A stretch of 50,362 nt of DNA from contig JAUIFY010000009.1 of NCBI GenBank assembly GCA_030430245.1, positions 1 to 50,362 on the forward strand. Reading direction: 5' to 3'. Below are positions 23,984 to 33,173 of the stretch, one piece after another (within the stretch, counting starts at the first letter, position 1; every line of letters starts with the position of its first letter). The notes beneath the pieces were generated by a model. The model ran no database searches and had not been told where the DNA came from. It worked only from the letters and a program-made list of their open reading frames with translations. This DNA comes from a bacterium. Its GTDB lineage: Bacteria > Desulfobacterota > Binatia > UBA12015. The position numbers were made by a program, and so were the translations under genes.

Positions 23984-25789
23984 ATGCCCTCCCCGTCCTC
24001 CGCCGATCGCAGACGAGATCGACTCGTCGCGTGCGGACTGATCCTCGTCTCGCTCCTCGTCTACGACGCGAACCTGCGCGTGATCTCGACGGGCGATTCG
24101 CTCTCGAGTCGCTACGTGCCTCTGTCGGTCTGGGGATGGGGCACGACCGATCTCGACCCGCTCAGCGAGCTCGCTCGAGACGGACATGCGGATCCGTATT
24201 GGATGGCGCGCTCGACGGACGGGCGACTCGTCTCCACGTACTCGCTCGTCACGCCTCTCGTCGTGACTCCTCTGTATGCGCCGGCGGCGCTCTACCTCTC
24301 GCGCGTCGGCTGGCGAGACGAGGCCGTCCGCGGGGTCGCGAAGCTGATGGAGAAGCTCGCGGCGTCCATCGTCGCCGCCCTCGGCGTCGGACTCGCGTTC
24401 GTCGTGCTGCGACGCCGCGTTCCCGCGTGGCCGGCCTTCCTGCTGACGGTAGCGTACGCCTTCGGAACGACGACGTGGCTCGTCAGCAGCCAGGCGCTCT
24501 GGCAGCACGGGGTCGCGCAGATTCTCGTTCTCCTCGGACTGCTCGTGATCACCCGGGTGCGAGACGGCCTCCGACGGAGCGACGTCGTGAAGATCGCCGT
24601 GCTCGGCTCGCTCCTCGCCTTGAATCGTCCGCCCGACGCACCGCTCGCCCTCGGGCTCGGGCTCGTCGCCCTGGATGCACGACGGACCGCATCGACCTTC
24701 GCGATTCTCGCCGGTGCGGCGATCTCGACGACGACCTATCTGGCGCTCTCGAACTGGTGGGCGTACGGATCGGCGCTCGGGGGATACGAACAGCTGGGCG
24801 TGTCCGCGCAAACGTTCGATTTCCCGCTCCCGGAGGGCTTGGTCGGCCTCTTGGCCAGCCCCGGACGCGGCCTCCTCGCCTACTCCCCGTTCTTCGCGTT
24901 TCTCGCACTCCGACTCCGGCGCGGAAACGACGACGGCTTCGGTCGTTCGGATCTCTGGCTGACCGTCGGCGTCGCCTTGCAGGTCCTCCTCTATGCCAAC
25001 ACGAACGTCTGGAAGAATTCGCACGTGTACGGCCCCCGGATGCTGGTGGGTGCATTCCCGATCCTCGTCTGGATGCTCGCACCCGTGGTCCCGGGGCTTC
25101 GTCGCCCGGGGCGGGTGCTCCTCGCCGCCACGATCGCGTTCTCGGTGCTGATCCAGACCGTGGGCGCGTTCTACTTCCCCGCCCGTCTTCGGCGGTTCGA
25201 CGAGAGCGTCTGGCTGCCACAGCACTATCCGCCGATTCTGCAGCTCGGCTCGGGACCGTCTCACTTCGATCTGCCGGGCGTGACTCGGCCGCTCTGGGAG
25301 CTCGAGCCGTTCGAGGTCTCTCTGTCCGCGGTCGCACGCTCGGTGGCGCCGGCACACGTGCTCGCGGAGATCGAGGTGACGCCCGTCGGGTCGCGGAGGA
25401 TCGCCTGGCCGATCGCGGTGTCCATCGACGTCGTCGACGTGGAGGACGGTGCGGCCGGGAGATCGTTCGGCTCCTGGCTGGCCCGCCTTCCGGGTCTCGA
25501 TGGACCCGCGCACCTCGCGTTCGACCTCGACCTCGCGACGAAGTTCGTCGCCGTGACTCTCGACGGGGCCCCTGCCGAATCTCAGGGCGTCGCGCTCGGC
25601 GCGGCCCCCGGCCATGCTCGCGAGGGACGGTTTCGGGCGACGGTCTCGATCCGACGCGAGGACAGCCCGCGCTTCCACCCGAGTCGCCCGCTCTTCGACG
25701 TCGACGCGGTGAACGGTGAATGGCTCGTGACACCGGCGCCGCCGGTTCGACAGCCGCACGTGACCCTACGCGTGCGCGAGGGGCGATGA
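23984..25789 (+). CDS. Polytopic membrane protein, GT-C (PMT/ArnT-like) candidate
   Basis: 601 residues from ATG 23984, preceded by CCGGAG. The first helix is VACGLILVSLLVYDANL. About ten to eleven hydrophobic spans fill residues 15-430, including ALGVGLAFVVL, AQILVLLGLLVI and ILVWMLAPVVPG. Loop residues such as STGDSLSSRYVPLSVWGW after the first helix resemble the first periplasmic loop of GT-C enzymes, where an acidic residue is catalytic, though here that residue cannot be fixed. The C-terminal 170 residues form a soluble domain with beta-like texture. Likely a dolichol/undecaprenyl-phosphate-sugar-dependent transferase in surface glycan assembly. Family-level evidence is weak. Confidence 0.6.
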   Translation: MPSPSSADRRRDRLVACGLILVSLLVYDANLRVISTGDSLSSRYVPLSVWGWGTTDLDPLSELARDGHADPYWMARSTDGRLVSTYSLVTPLVVTPLYAPAALYLSRVGWRDEAVRGVAKLMEKLAASIVAALGVGLAFVVLRRRVPAWPAFLLTVAYAFGTTTWLVSSQALWQHGVAQILVLLGLLVITRVRDGLRRSDVVKIAVLGSLLALNRPPDAPLALGLGLVALDARRTASTFAILAGAAISTTTYLALSNWWAYGSALGGYEQLGVSAQTFDFPLPEGLVGLLASPGRGLLAYSPFFAFLALRLRRGNDDGFGRSDLWLTVGVALQVLLYANTNVWKNSHVYGPRMLVGAFPILVWMLAPVVPGLRRPGRVLLAATIAFSVLIQTVGAFYFPARLRRFDESVWLPQHYPPILQLGSGPSHFDLPGVTRPLWELEPFEVSLSAVARSVAPAHVLAEIEVTPVGSRRIAWPIAVSIDVVDVEDGAAGRSFGSWLARLPGLDGPAHLAFDLDLATKFVAVTLDGAPAESQGVALGAAPGHAREGRFRATVSIRREDSPRFHPSRPLFDVDAVNGEWLVTPAPPVRQPHVTLRVREGR

Positions 25790-25813
25790 GGCCGGAGAGA
25801 TTCGCCGAACGCC

Positions 25814-28800
25814 CTACTCCTTCGCCTTGAACAGGGTCGGGGTGCGCCGCACGACCTCGTCGAGCTCGATCGAGAAGCAACCGGCGTTCGAGGTCAAGAG
25901 CTGCATGGTCACGCCGTCGTAGCTGGTCATCAGCGCCCCGGCCAAGCCCGTCGGGAGCTCGCTCTGCCCCTTCGTGTCGAGGTTCTGGGCCTTCAGGATC
26001 AGCTTGGTCTTCCCATCGCCGCCGGCGTTGACCTTGATGGAATCCACACCGTCCGAAGACCGCTCGCGGTCCTTGTACACGTAGCCCTTACCGTCGGGCG
26101 GCGCGCCCCCCCGGGAGCGCCAGCAGGGACGCGTTCCGCACGCGTCACCTGCGCGGTCGACGGCGAGGGCGGCCACGAGCTCGGAGGTGTCGTCGTAGAG
26201 GCAGAAGAGGTACGCCGTGCCGCCCGCGTCGAGCGGGGAGCCGAAGTCGGCCTGCGTCGTCGGGAGACCATTCGCCCACGTGGCGACGAGCTTCTCCCGC
26301 CCCGGACGGACCTCGTTGATCAGGATCTTTCCGCGCGGGAAGCCCGTCGTGCAGACCTCCGCCGGTGTCGACCGACACCCGAAGATCTCGATGGCGGCCG
26401 TGGACGAGTCGTTCGAGGCGTCGGGGTCGGCCGCCAGAGGCGGATGGATGGGGCTGACGCGCGCGGTGTTCGAGATGGCCTGTCCCGCCGTGCCAGCGAG
26501 CACCGTCGCCCGGATCGTGAGCGTCTCGGTCTGCCCGGGCGCCAACGCGAAGCCCACGCCATCGCCGTCCCCATCGGCACTCCACTCGCCGAGGAGCGGA
26601 TCGTAGCTGCCCAGCGTCTCGGTCACCGCCGCCGTGGTCAGATCGAGCAGCGACGGATCCAGAAGGTCCTCGATGGTGACGTCCTCGGCCGAGGCCGGCC
26701 CATGGTTCGTGACGGCGACGACGATGGTCAGCTCGTCCCCGGGATCGACGACGCCACCGGTTCCCGCGTCGTCGGTCAGCTCGATCGTCTTCTCCACCCG
26801 AAGGTCGCTCACCGCGTCGACGATGGTCACGGTGTGCACCGGCACAGAGCCCAGCTGCGCTGGTCCGACGATGCCGCCGGCCGTGATCTCGAGGCGGATG
26901 GTCTCGGCCCCTTCGAGCTCGAAGTCCCGAAGGACGTCGAGCGAGATCGGCAAGGACGCCCCCGTGCCCGGCGCCGGCCAGCCGGTACCTGCAAAGACCA
27001 GGGGCGGCAACGTGAGGAGGTCGAAGTCGGAGCCATCCGCGGCGGTTCCCGAGACGCCGACGTGGACCTCGAGCATACCGTCCTCGACGTCACCGAGCCG
27101 GTTGTCCACGAGGACGCTCGCGTCGTGAATCCCGCCCGGCTCCTCCGCCACGGAGGACGACGACGTAGTGAACCGGACGAGCGGCACCGTGACGTCTCCT
27201 TCGTACGCGCCGGAGTCGCAGAGGGAATCGCGCGGGACACCGCGCTGGTCGGCGGACTCCCCACAACCGGGAACGACGTCGATGGCGACGCTCCCCGGGA
27301 GCAACGCTCGCGTCTGCGTCGCCCCGCCGTTGTCCGCCAGAGCCGCCAGGAGCACGTTCTGGCTGACCGTGAAGCCGGCAGGGCAGACTCCGTTCGCGTC
27401 GTTCGTGAAGTTCCCACCCTGGTCCACGATGTACTGCGTGAAGCCCCCGCAGTTGTGCTGCTGGGTCGCATGGGTGGACGTGTTCCCCACGACCAACGAG
27501 TTCCGCAGGAACGTCGACGGCGTGAGCGCCATGAAGCCGCCGCCGTGCGACCCGGCGACGTTGTCCGCGAGCGTTACGTTTTCGAGCGTCATCGTGCTCG
27601 CATTCGTATTCTTCACACCGCCACCATGGCCGGACACGGAGTTGCCGGTGATGGTCGAGTTCACGATGGCCACCATCGCGAACGTGCTGTTGCTGAAGAC
27701 GCCTCCGCCTCCTTCGCCGACGGCGGCCACGCCCGTCGTCTCGTTGTCGACGATCGTGCTGCCGCGGATCGTGATGATCCCCTGGTTGTCGTTCGAGATG
27801 CCGCCGCCGTCGCCGGTCACCAATCGGTTTCGTGCAATCGTGCTGTCGGTGATCGTGACCCCGTCCGGCGGTGTGCTGCTGAAGGTCCCGTCGACGGCAA
27901 TGCCGCCGCCGTTGAAGCCGTCGTTCACGTTGTCGGAGACGGAGCTGGCATGGATCGTCAAGGCGCTCGCGCCCGCCTTGTAGATGCCGCCCCCTTCCCC
28001 GGACGCCGCATTGAAGTCGATCGAGCTCGCCACGATCGAGCTCGCGCCGCTCGACGAGCCCAGGTAGATCCCGCCTGCGTCGTCCGAAGCCGAGTTCTGG
28101 CTCACGACCGAGTTCCTCAGCTCGAGGCTGCCCCCGCCCCCTCCCGGAGGACCGCAGAGGATGCCACCACCGTCCGAGGTGAACCCCGAAGCGTCGTTCA
28201 GGGTGATGCGGCTGTCGCGGATGATCAACGCGCCGCCCGCGTTCCAGAGCCCCGCGCCCCCACCGAAGCCGACCGTACGGTTCAGCGTGACGTGGCTGTT
28301 CGAGAGCATCATCTCGGCCGCATTCTCGTTCGCGAGGGCGCCGCCGGAGACCGCTTCGTTCTCGGCGAACGTCGTATCGACGAAGCGTGCGAACCCGTTG
28401 AACGAGCTGCTGTGAACGGCCCCACCCGACCCCGGGGCGCCCGTGGTCCGGTTCTTCGAGAACATCGACCCGGACACGAGCAGCTCGCCTTGATTCTCGA
28501 TGGCGCCACCGGCTTCCTCGGTCGAGCAGTCCTCGAACAGGGAGCTCTCGACGACGACCGTCGCCGGATCTCCGAGCGACGAGCCCGCGTTGTAGAGCGC
28601 GCCGCCGCGGACGGCTTCGTCGTCGAGGAAGGTCGTGTCGCGGAGGCGGACGTTCCCGCCGAGATTCGCGAGTCCGCCACCGCCGTAGGCACCGTTCTCC
28701 TCGAAGCGCGTGCCGTTGCGCGCCACGACTCGTCCGAAGTAGTTGAGCAGCCCACCCCCACAGGCGTCGACGGCCGTGACGCAGCTCGCGGGAGCCACAC

Positions 28801-29239
28801 CGGACACGTCTCCGCCTTCGAGGACCACGTCGTCTAGAGTGAGGTCGCCCTCGTCGGAAGAGCTCCCGCTCACGTGGAGCAACCGGAACTCCGGAGCGGC
28901 CGTGGGACGGGAGATCCGGAAGCCGTTTCCCAACAGGGCGATCGTCGAGGTGATCTTCGGTGTGCCCGTCGGCCCTCGCTCCGTGTCGTGGACCGCCGTC
29001 AGGAACACGTCGGCCTGAAGCTCGATCGTGTCCGCGCCCGGCGTCTGGTTCGCCCCATCGATCGCCGCGACCAGCCCGGGCGCGTCCGAGACGTGGAAGA
29101 CCGCGGCGGACGTCGCGGACGGAGCCACGAGCAGGACCGCGACGCCGAGGGCGACGTACGTGCCCCACCGACGGAGACCGGAGACGGAAGCGAAGCTGCG
29201 CCGACTCCCATCGCTCGCGAAGATGTCGTTCGATGCCAT
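25814..29239 (-). CDS. Secreted beta-helix protein with Calx-beta-like, DUF11-like and shared C-terminal domains
   Basis: 1141 residues. A long N-terminal region precedes a hydrophobic signal segment (YVALGVAVLLVAPSATSAA, about residues 28-46). Residues about 47-640 are right-handed beta-helix coils with many N-N-A/GGG turns (GGGLLNYFG, GGAIENQGELLVSGS, SGGGIYKAGASALTI). They end in the NxFxxDANGVCPAGF and LLAALADNGGATQTRALLPGS words of 'choice-of-anchor' beta-helix proteins. About 650-790 resembles a Calx-beta module, and about 790-945 a DUF11 repeat (VEKTIELTDDAG...VTNHGPASAEDV). Residues 955-1141 are the shared Cys domain ending FKAKE. It is probably a surface-exposed adhesin-like or polysaccharide-binding protein. 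Confidence 0.82.
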   Translation of the reverse strand: MASNDIFASDGSRRSFASVSGLRRWGTYVALGVAVLLVAPSATSAAVFHVSDAPGLVAAIDGANQTPGADTIELQADVFLTAVHDTERGPTGTPKITSTIALLGNGFRISRPTAAPEFRLLHVSGSSSDEGDLTLDDVVLEGGDVSGVAPASCVTAVDACGGGLLNYFGRVVARNGTRFEENGAYGGGGLANLGGNVRLRDTTFLDDEAVRGGALYNAGSSLGDPATVVVESSLFEDCSTEEAGGAIENQGELLVSGSMFSKNRTTGAPGSGGAVHSSSFNGFARFVDTTFAENEAVSGGALANENAAEMMLSNSHVTLNRTVGFGGGAGLWNAGGALIIRDSRITLNDASGFTSDGGGILCGPPGGGGGSLELRNSVVSQNSASDDAGGIYLGSSSGASSIVASSIDFNAASGEGGGIYKAGASALTIHASSVSDNVNDGFNGGGIAVDGTFSSTPPDGVTITDSTIARNRLVTGDGGGISNDNQGIITIRGSTIVDNETTGVAAVGEGGGGVFSNSTFAMVAIVNSTITGNSVSGHGGGVKNTNASTMTLENVTLADNVAGSHGGGFMALTPSTFLRNSLVVGNTSTHATQQHNCGGFTQYIVDQGGNFTNDANGVCPAGFTVSQNVLLAALADNGGATQTRALLPGSVAIDVVPGCGESADQRGVPRDSLCDSGAYEGDVTVPLVRFTTSSSSVAEEPGGIHDASVLVDNRLGDVEDGMLEVHVGVSGTAADGSDFDLLTLPPLVFAGTGWPAPGTGASLPISLDVLRDFELEGAETIRLEITAGGIVGPAQLGSVPVHTVTIVDAVSDLRVEKTIELTDDAGTGGVVDPGDELTIVVAVTNHGPASAEDVTIEDLLDPSLLDLTTAAVTETLGSYDPLLGEWSADGDGDGVGFALAPGQTETLTIRATVLAGTAGQAISNTARVSPIHPPLAADPDASNDSSTAAIEIFGCRSTPAEVCTTGFPRGKILINEVRPGREKLVATWANGLPTTQADFGSPLDAGGTAYLFCLYDDTSELVAALAVDRAGDACGTRPCWRSRGGAPPDGKGYVYKDRERSSDGVDSIKVNAGGDGKTKLILKAQNLDTKGQSELPTGLAGALMTSYDGVTMQLLTSNAGCFSIELDEVVRRTPTLFKAKE
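25817..26377 (-). other. Shared C-terminal domain, copy B
   Basis: Residues 955-1141 of the beta-helix protein. Landmarks in order: CRSTPAEVC; PGREKLVATWANGLP; FCLYDD; CGTRPCWRSRGGAPP; GKGYVYKD; SIKVNAGGDGKTKLILKAQ; VTMQLLTSNAGCFS; terminal FKAKE. It aligns with copy A over its entire length, so the two are clearly homologous although the preceding domains (propeller, beta-helix) are unrelated. Confidence 0.75.
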
Positions 29240-29403
29240 GTTCCCCTCCTGCGACTACCGATAGGCAGGACTCGAACGAGAAGGCATCGCGTGAACATGC
29301 GATGGGGACCGGATCGAAGGCGGCGCTCGGGGCCGCGAGCGGGCCAGGGGGCGCGACGATTTGCCGCATCGACGGCCCATCCGGCCGTGCTTAGCCTTCT
29401 TCC

Positions 29404-29925
29404 ATGGGGTCGAGCCGCAGGGAGCTGCTCCGGGGTGTGCTCGCGGGGAGCGCATTCTTCTTCGCCCACGGCCGGCTCGCCGTCGGACTCGCGGCCACGC
29501 CGGACGCCTCGGACGCGCCGGAGGTCGAGCGGGCGGCGCGCTCGCTCGAATCCCGGCTCATCGCACCGTGCTGCTTCAGCCAGGTCCTCGGACAGCACCA
29601 CAGCCCGCAGGCGTCCGAGATGAAGCGCGAGATTCGCGCCCGGCTCCGGGCCGGGTGGTCCGAGGAGCGGATTCTCGAGGACTACACCGAACGTCTGGGA
29701 GAGCGCGTGCTGGCGGCGCCGCGGCTCGCGGGCTTCAACTGGCTCGTGTACCTCGCGCCGCCCCTTTTCGTCATCGCCGGCACCTTCGCCACCGCGGGCT
29801 GGCTCCTGCGACACCGTCGCCGACGCTCCCCGGAGAGCCCGACACCTCCGGATTCACCGACTCCGAATCTCGCCGAAGAGGGACGTCGCGCGCGGCTCGA
29901 GGCGCTCGTCGCCGGGCGGGAATGA
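29404..29925 (+). CDS. ccmH: CcmH-family cytochrome c biogenesis protein, adjacent-Cys variant
   Basis: 173 residues. The N-terminus has a Tat-like RRELLRG before a hydrophobic segment. The CcmH/CycL domain follows: SLESRLIAPCCFSQVLGQHHS, then SEMKREIRARLRAGWSEERILEDY and YTERLGERVLAAPRL, the standard helical hairpin. A membrane helix (WLVYLAPPLFVIAGTFATAGWLL) and a charged cytoplasmic tail end it. In textbook CcmH the redox motif is LRCxxCQN; here it is PCCFSQ with two adjacent cysteines, a variant I have seen described only as family variation. Family members reduce apocytochrome thiols before heme attachment. No other ccm genes are nearby. Confidence 0.8.
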   Translation: MGSSRRELLRGVLAGSAFFFAHGRLAVGLAATPDASDAPEVERAARSLESRLIAPCCFSQVLGQHHSPQASEMKREIRARLRAGWSEERILEDYTERLGERVLAAPRLAGFNWLVYLAPPLFVIAGTFATAGWLLRHRRRRSPESPTPPDSPTPNLAEEGRRARLEALVAGRE

Positions 29926-29949
29926 TCGGGCCGGATCCGGACTTCGTTC

Positions 29950-31047
29950 TCACCGATCCGGGTCGGCCGCGTAGCGATTGACCTCGGGGTCGATCGTGGT
30001 CGCGAGGACCTCGTCGTACTCGGAGATCCCCTTGACGTAGCGGCCGAAGAGCGCCGCCGAGTACGTATTGACGATGTCCCAGACCCGAAGGTCGGAGATG
30101 AAGGTCACGGGCGAGCCGTCGAACCGCGTGCCGGTCCCGCAGCCGTCGCCGTCGCCGATTCCGAGTCCCGTCTGGCACGCGAAGCTGAAGCTGTAGTGTC
30201 CGGCGTCGACGAGCTCCGCGAGGAAACGAGGACCGGGAACGGCGTCGAACGCGGCGCGCACCCCGTCGTTGCCGGCGGGGCCGATCGTCACGTCGACGGT
30301 CGCGAGCATGAGGAGCGTCGCCGCCGAGTAGGTGTCCGAGACCGGTCCGCCGAGGGCCATCGGAAGCGCGGCGACGATCCGGGAATCCTGGCTCGCGACC
30401 GCGAGCGACGTGAAGGCGCCGAAGGAGTGGCCCGTGACGCCGAACCCTCGATCGAGATCGACCCACCCCTCGAAGCGATGGCCCGACTCCTCGGTGAAGC
30501 GACTGAACTCGTCGAGCAGGTGTAGGACGTCCAGAGGGCGCGCCTCCTGGAGCTCCGCCGTCGATCCCGAGCCGTCGAAGAAGGTGTTGCCCTGATGATC
30601 CGGCGCGACGACGACGTAGCCGTGGCTCGCCAGGTGCTCGCACTGGAACGAGTTCTGGAACCGAATCCCGCCGGACCCATGCGAGAAGGCGATCAGTGGA
30701 TACGGACCGTCGGCGGCCAACGGGACGTCTCGGACGGCGACCAGCGGAATGGTCGCGTCGTCTGCGAGAAAGGCGAGCTCGGGCGGAAGGTAGCTGGTCG
30801 CCGGTGCCGGTGCGGCCCCTCGTGCGGACTCGTCGGCCGGATACCAGACCTCGGTCAGCAGCGTGCGGTCGCGGACCTCGTCGCGAAGCTCGATCCGGGT
30901 GACGCCGACCGGGTACGGCCCGGGGAGTGCCGGATCGGGTGCCCCGGAAATGCCCGCGGCGGTTGTCGAGCCATCGCCGCACGCGGAAATCCACAGGAGG
31001 GCCGAAACCAGGAGAAAGCGGAGAGCCAAACGGGACCCGTGTCTCAT
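29950..31047 (-). CDS. Lipoprotein alpha/beta hydrolase (dienelactone-hydrolase/PAF-acetylhydrolase-like)
   Basis: 365 residues from ATG 31047, which opens a lipoprotein signal ending VSALLWISAC (lipobox Cys at residue 21). PYPLIAFSHGSGG gives the oxyanion region. The nucleophile elbow is GVTGHSFGAFTSL (GHSFG, Ser). DRGFG and the late AGHYSFSFAC supply the usual Asp and His positions, the latter less certain. It resembles bacterial PAF-acetylhydrolase-like or carboxyl-ester hydrolases attached to the outer membrane or periplasm. It converges with the ccmH-like gene, 24 bases apart. An in-frame extension upstream (to 31344 and beyond) is treated separately as a possible fragment. Confidence 0.8.
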   Translation of the reverse strand: MRHGSRLALRFLLVSALLWISACGDGSTTAAGISGAPDPALPGPYPVGVTRIELRDEVRDRTLLTEVWYPADESARGAAPAPATSYLPPELAFLADDATIPLVAVRDVPLAADGPYPLIAFSHGSGGIRFQNSFQCEHLASHGYVVVAPDHQGNTFFDGSGSTAELQEARPLDVLHLLDEFSRFTEESGHRFEGWVDLDRGFGVTGHSFGAFTSLAVASQDSRIVAALPMALGGPVSDTYSAATLLMLATVDVTIGPAGNDGVRAAFDAVPGPRFLAELVDAGHYSFSFACQTGLGIGDGDGCGTGTRFDGSPVTFISDLRVWDIVNTYSAALFGRYVKGISEYDEVLATTIDPEVNRYAADPDR

Positions 31048-31429
31048 CGGCGGAACATCGCACTCTCCGCGGCGCCGCGCTACCGCCTCCGCGACGGGAT
31101 CGAGAACGAGCTCGGGAGACCGCGAACGGTGCGCGCCGCCCTGGTCCGGCGGCGGACCGTTGAACGTGATCCGCCCATGGCTCGTCTGGCTCCGGATGCG
31201 ACCGTTCTCGACCGCGAAGGTGTCGACGCCCTCCTCGATCTCGACCCAACCGGCGTCCAGGCGGCGGAGGAGTCGCACCGACGATTCGAACACCGTGGTG
31301 GCAACGACGTGCGGATGGACGCCGCGGGTGTCGCCGTAGCCCACGAGGATGCCCTGATCGGTGCAGACGTGCGCGAGCGGATGGCGCTCCGGTCGTTCTT
31401 GCCCGGCCGTTCCGATAGGGTGGCTTCCG
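31048..31429 (-). pseudogene. Possible remnant of a small (SnoaL/NTF2-like?) gene
   Basis: In the same frame as the hydrolase, upstream of its start, the translation has coding-like character: HVCTDQGILVGYGDTRG, then FESSVRLLRRLDAGWVEIEE and VDTFAVENGRIRSQTSH. The pattern DTFAVENGRIxSQ is reminiscent of the C-terminal strand of SnoaL/NTF2-like proteins. No proper start codon precedes it except a GTG at 31344, and the N-terminal part would fall under the divergent MutS gene. It may be a 5'-truncated remnant, or noise. Confidence 0.25.
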
Positions 31430-33162
31430 ATGAGCGCACCCGACCCACGGGCCGAGTACGAGCGTCGCCGCGATGCGCGGCGAGCCGCGCTCGCCGACGC
31501 CGACGAGCAGCACCGTCGGATCGGCCGCTATCGACTCGCCACCGCCGTCGGCGGGCTCCTCCTCGCCTGGGCCGCATTCGATCGCGGCCTCCTCGCGGCC
31601 GCATGGCTGTGGCTGCCCGTCGTCGCGTTCGCGGGCCTCGTCGCCTGGCACGAGAGCGTGAAGAAGGCTCGCGACCGCGCCCAGCGCGGCGCGGCGCTGT
31701 ACGAAGCGGGCCTGGCGCGGCTCGACGGTCGGTGGGAGGGACACGGCGCCCGCGGGGAGGACTTCCTACCCGACGGCCACCTGTACGCGGTCGACCTGGA
31801 CCTCTTCGGAGAGGGCTCGCTCTTCCAGCTCCTCAGCCGTGCGCGCACCCGCCACGGCGAACGGCGACTCGCCGATTGGCTCGCCTCGCCGTCCGAGCCC
31901 GCGGCGATCGCGGCCCGGCAAGAGGCCATCGAGGAGCTGCGCCCGCGTCTCGACCTCCGGGAAGACATCGCCCTGGCGGGGGAAGACCTCCGCGACGCCG
32001 TCGACGCCGACCGCCTCGCCGGGTGGGGCCAATCGAAGCCGGCGTTGGACGCGGCGATCGTTCCGGCGCTCGCCGCCGTCGCGTCGCTCGGCACCATCGT
32101 CACCTTCTCGGCATACTCCGCGGGCCTCGCGAACGGCTGGCCACTCGTCGGGGCCGTCGTCGTTCAAGCCGGCCTCTACTACCTCGTGCGCGATCGTGTG
32201 TCGGAGGCGCTGCGGGGCGTCGATCGTGCCGCGAGCGATCTCGGCCTGCTCGCCGAGCTCGTCGCGAGGCTCGAACGCGAGCGGCTGTCGTCCCGACGGG
32301 GAGCCGAGCTCCAGCAGATGTTGCGCACGGGGGGAAGTCCCGCGAGCGCGGCGATCCGCTCCCTGCGCCGACGTGTCGAGATCCACGACTCGGGCCGAAA
32401 TCTGCTCTTCATGCCGATCGCAATCCTCCTCCTCTGGCCGGTGCACGGCGCGTACTGGATCGACCGTTGGCGAGAGCGCTTCGGCGACGCGGTGGGCACC
32501 TGGCTCGAGGCCGCAGGGGAAATCGAAGCCCTGTCCTCCCTCGCGAGCCACGCGTACGAGCATCCGGAAGATGCCTTTGCGGAGATCGTGCCGTCGGGAG
32601 CGTCGTTCGAGGCGCAAGCCCTCGGGCATCCCCTCCTTCCGGTCTCCCAATGCGTACGCAACGACGTGCGCTTCGGGGACGTGACTCCGGCCCTGATCGT
32701 CTCGGGGTCGAACATGTCGGGGAAGACGACGCTCCTGCGCGCCGTCGGCTCGCTCCCATGTCGATCGGCGCGTCGATCCGCACGCAGGACTCTCTGTTGG
32801 AGGGGCGATCGCGCTTCCAGGCCGAGATCGATCGCATCCGCGACGTGATGGACCGTGCGACGACGGAACCCCCTCTTCTGTTTCTGCTCGACGAGGTGCT
32901 CGCGGGAACGAACTCCCACGACCGACGCATCGGTGCCGCCGCCATCGTGAGGGGACTGCTGTCGCACGGCGCCATCGGGCTGGTCACGACGCACGACCTG
33001 GCGCTCGCGGAGATCGAGACCGACGGCGGCCTCATCGGGAACGTCCACTTCGAGGACCACCTGGAGAACGGCCGGATGACGTTCGACTACCGCATGCGTC
33101 CGGGCGTCGTACGTCGCTCCAACGCGATCGAGCTGATGCGCTCGGTCGGAATCCCCGTCTGA
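31430..33162 (+). pseudogene. MutS-related ATPase, broken by a deletion/frameshift after the Walker A motif
   Basis: The first part (about 440 residues in frame with ATG 31430) has two N-terminal membrane helices (LATAVGGLLLAWAAF and LPVVAFAGLVAW) and a helical core, and ends IVSGSNMSGKTTLLRAVGS, the Walker A loop. At about 32745-32758 the frame is lost. The next frame continues PMSIGASIRTQDSLLEGRSRF, FLLDEVLAGTNSHDRRIG and LVTTHDLALAEIE, the signature, Walker B and H-loop of the same MutS family V domain. Compared with intact relatives about 15-20 residues (the strand and helix after Walker A) are also missing, so this is a deletion with frameshift, not a single-base slip. These membrane-tethered MutS homologues are not classical mismatch-repair MutS. 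The gene is probably inactive unless the assembly is wrong. Confidence 0.8.
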
Positions 33163-33173
33163 GCGACTCGGGC

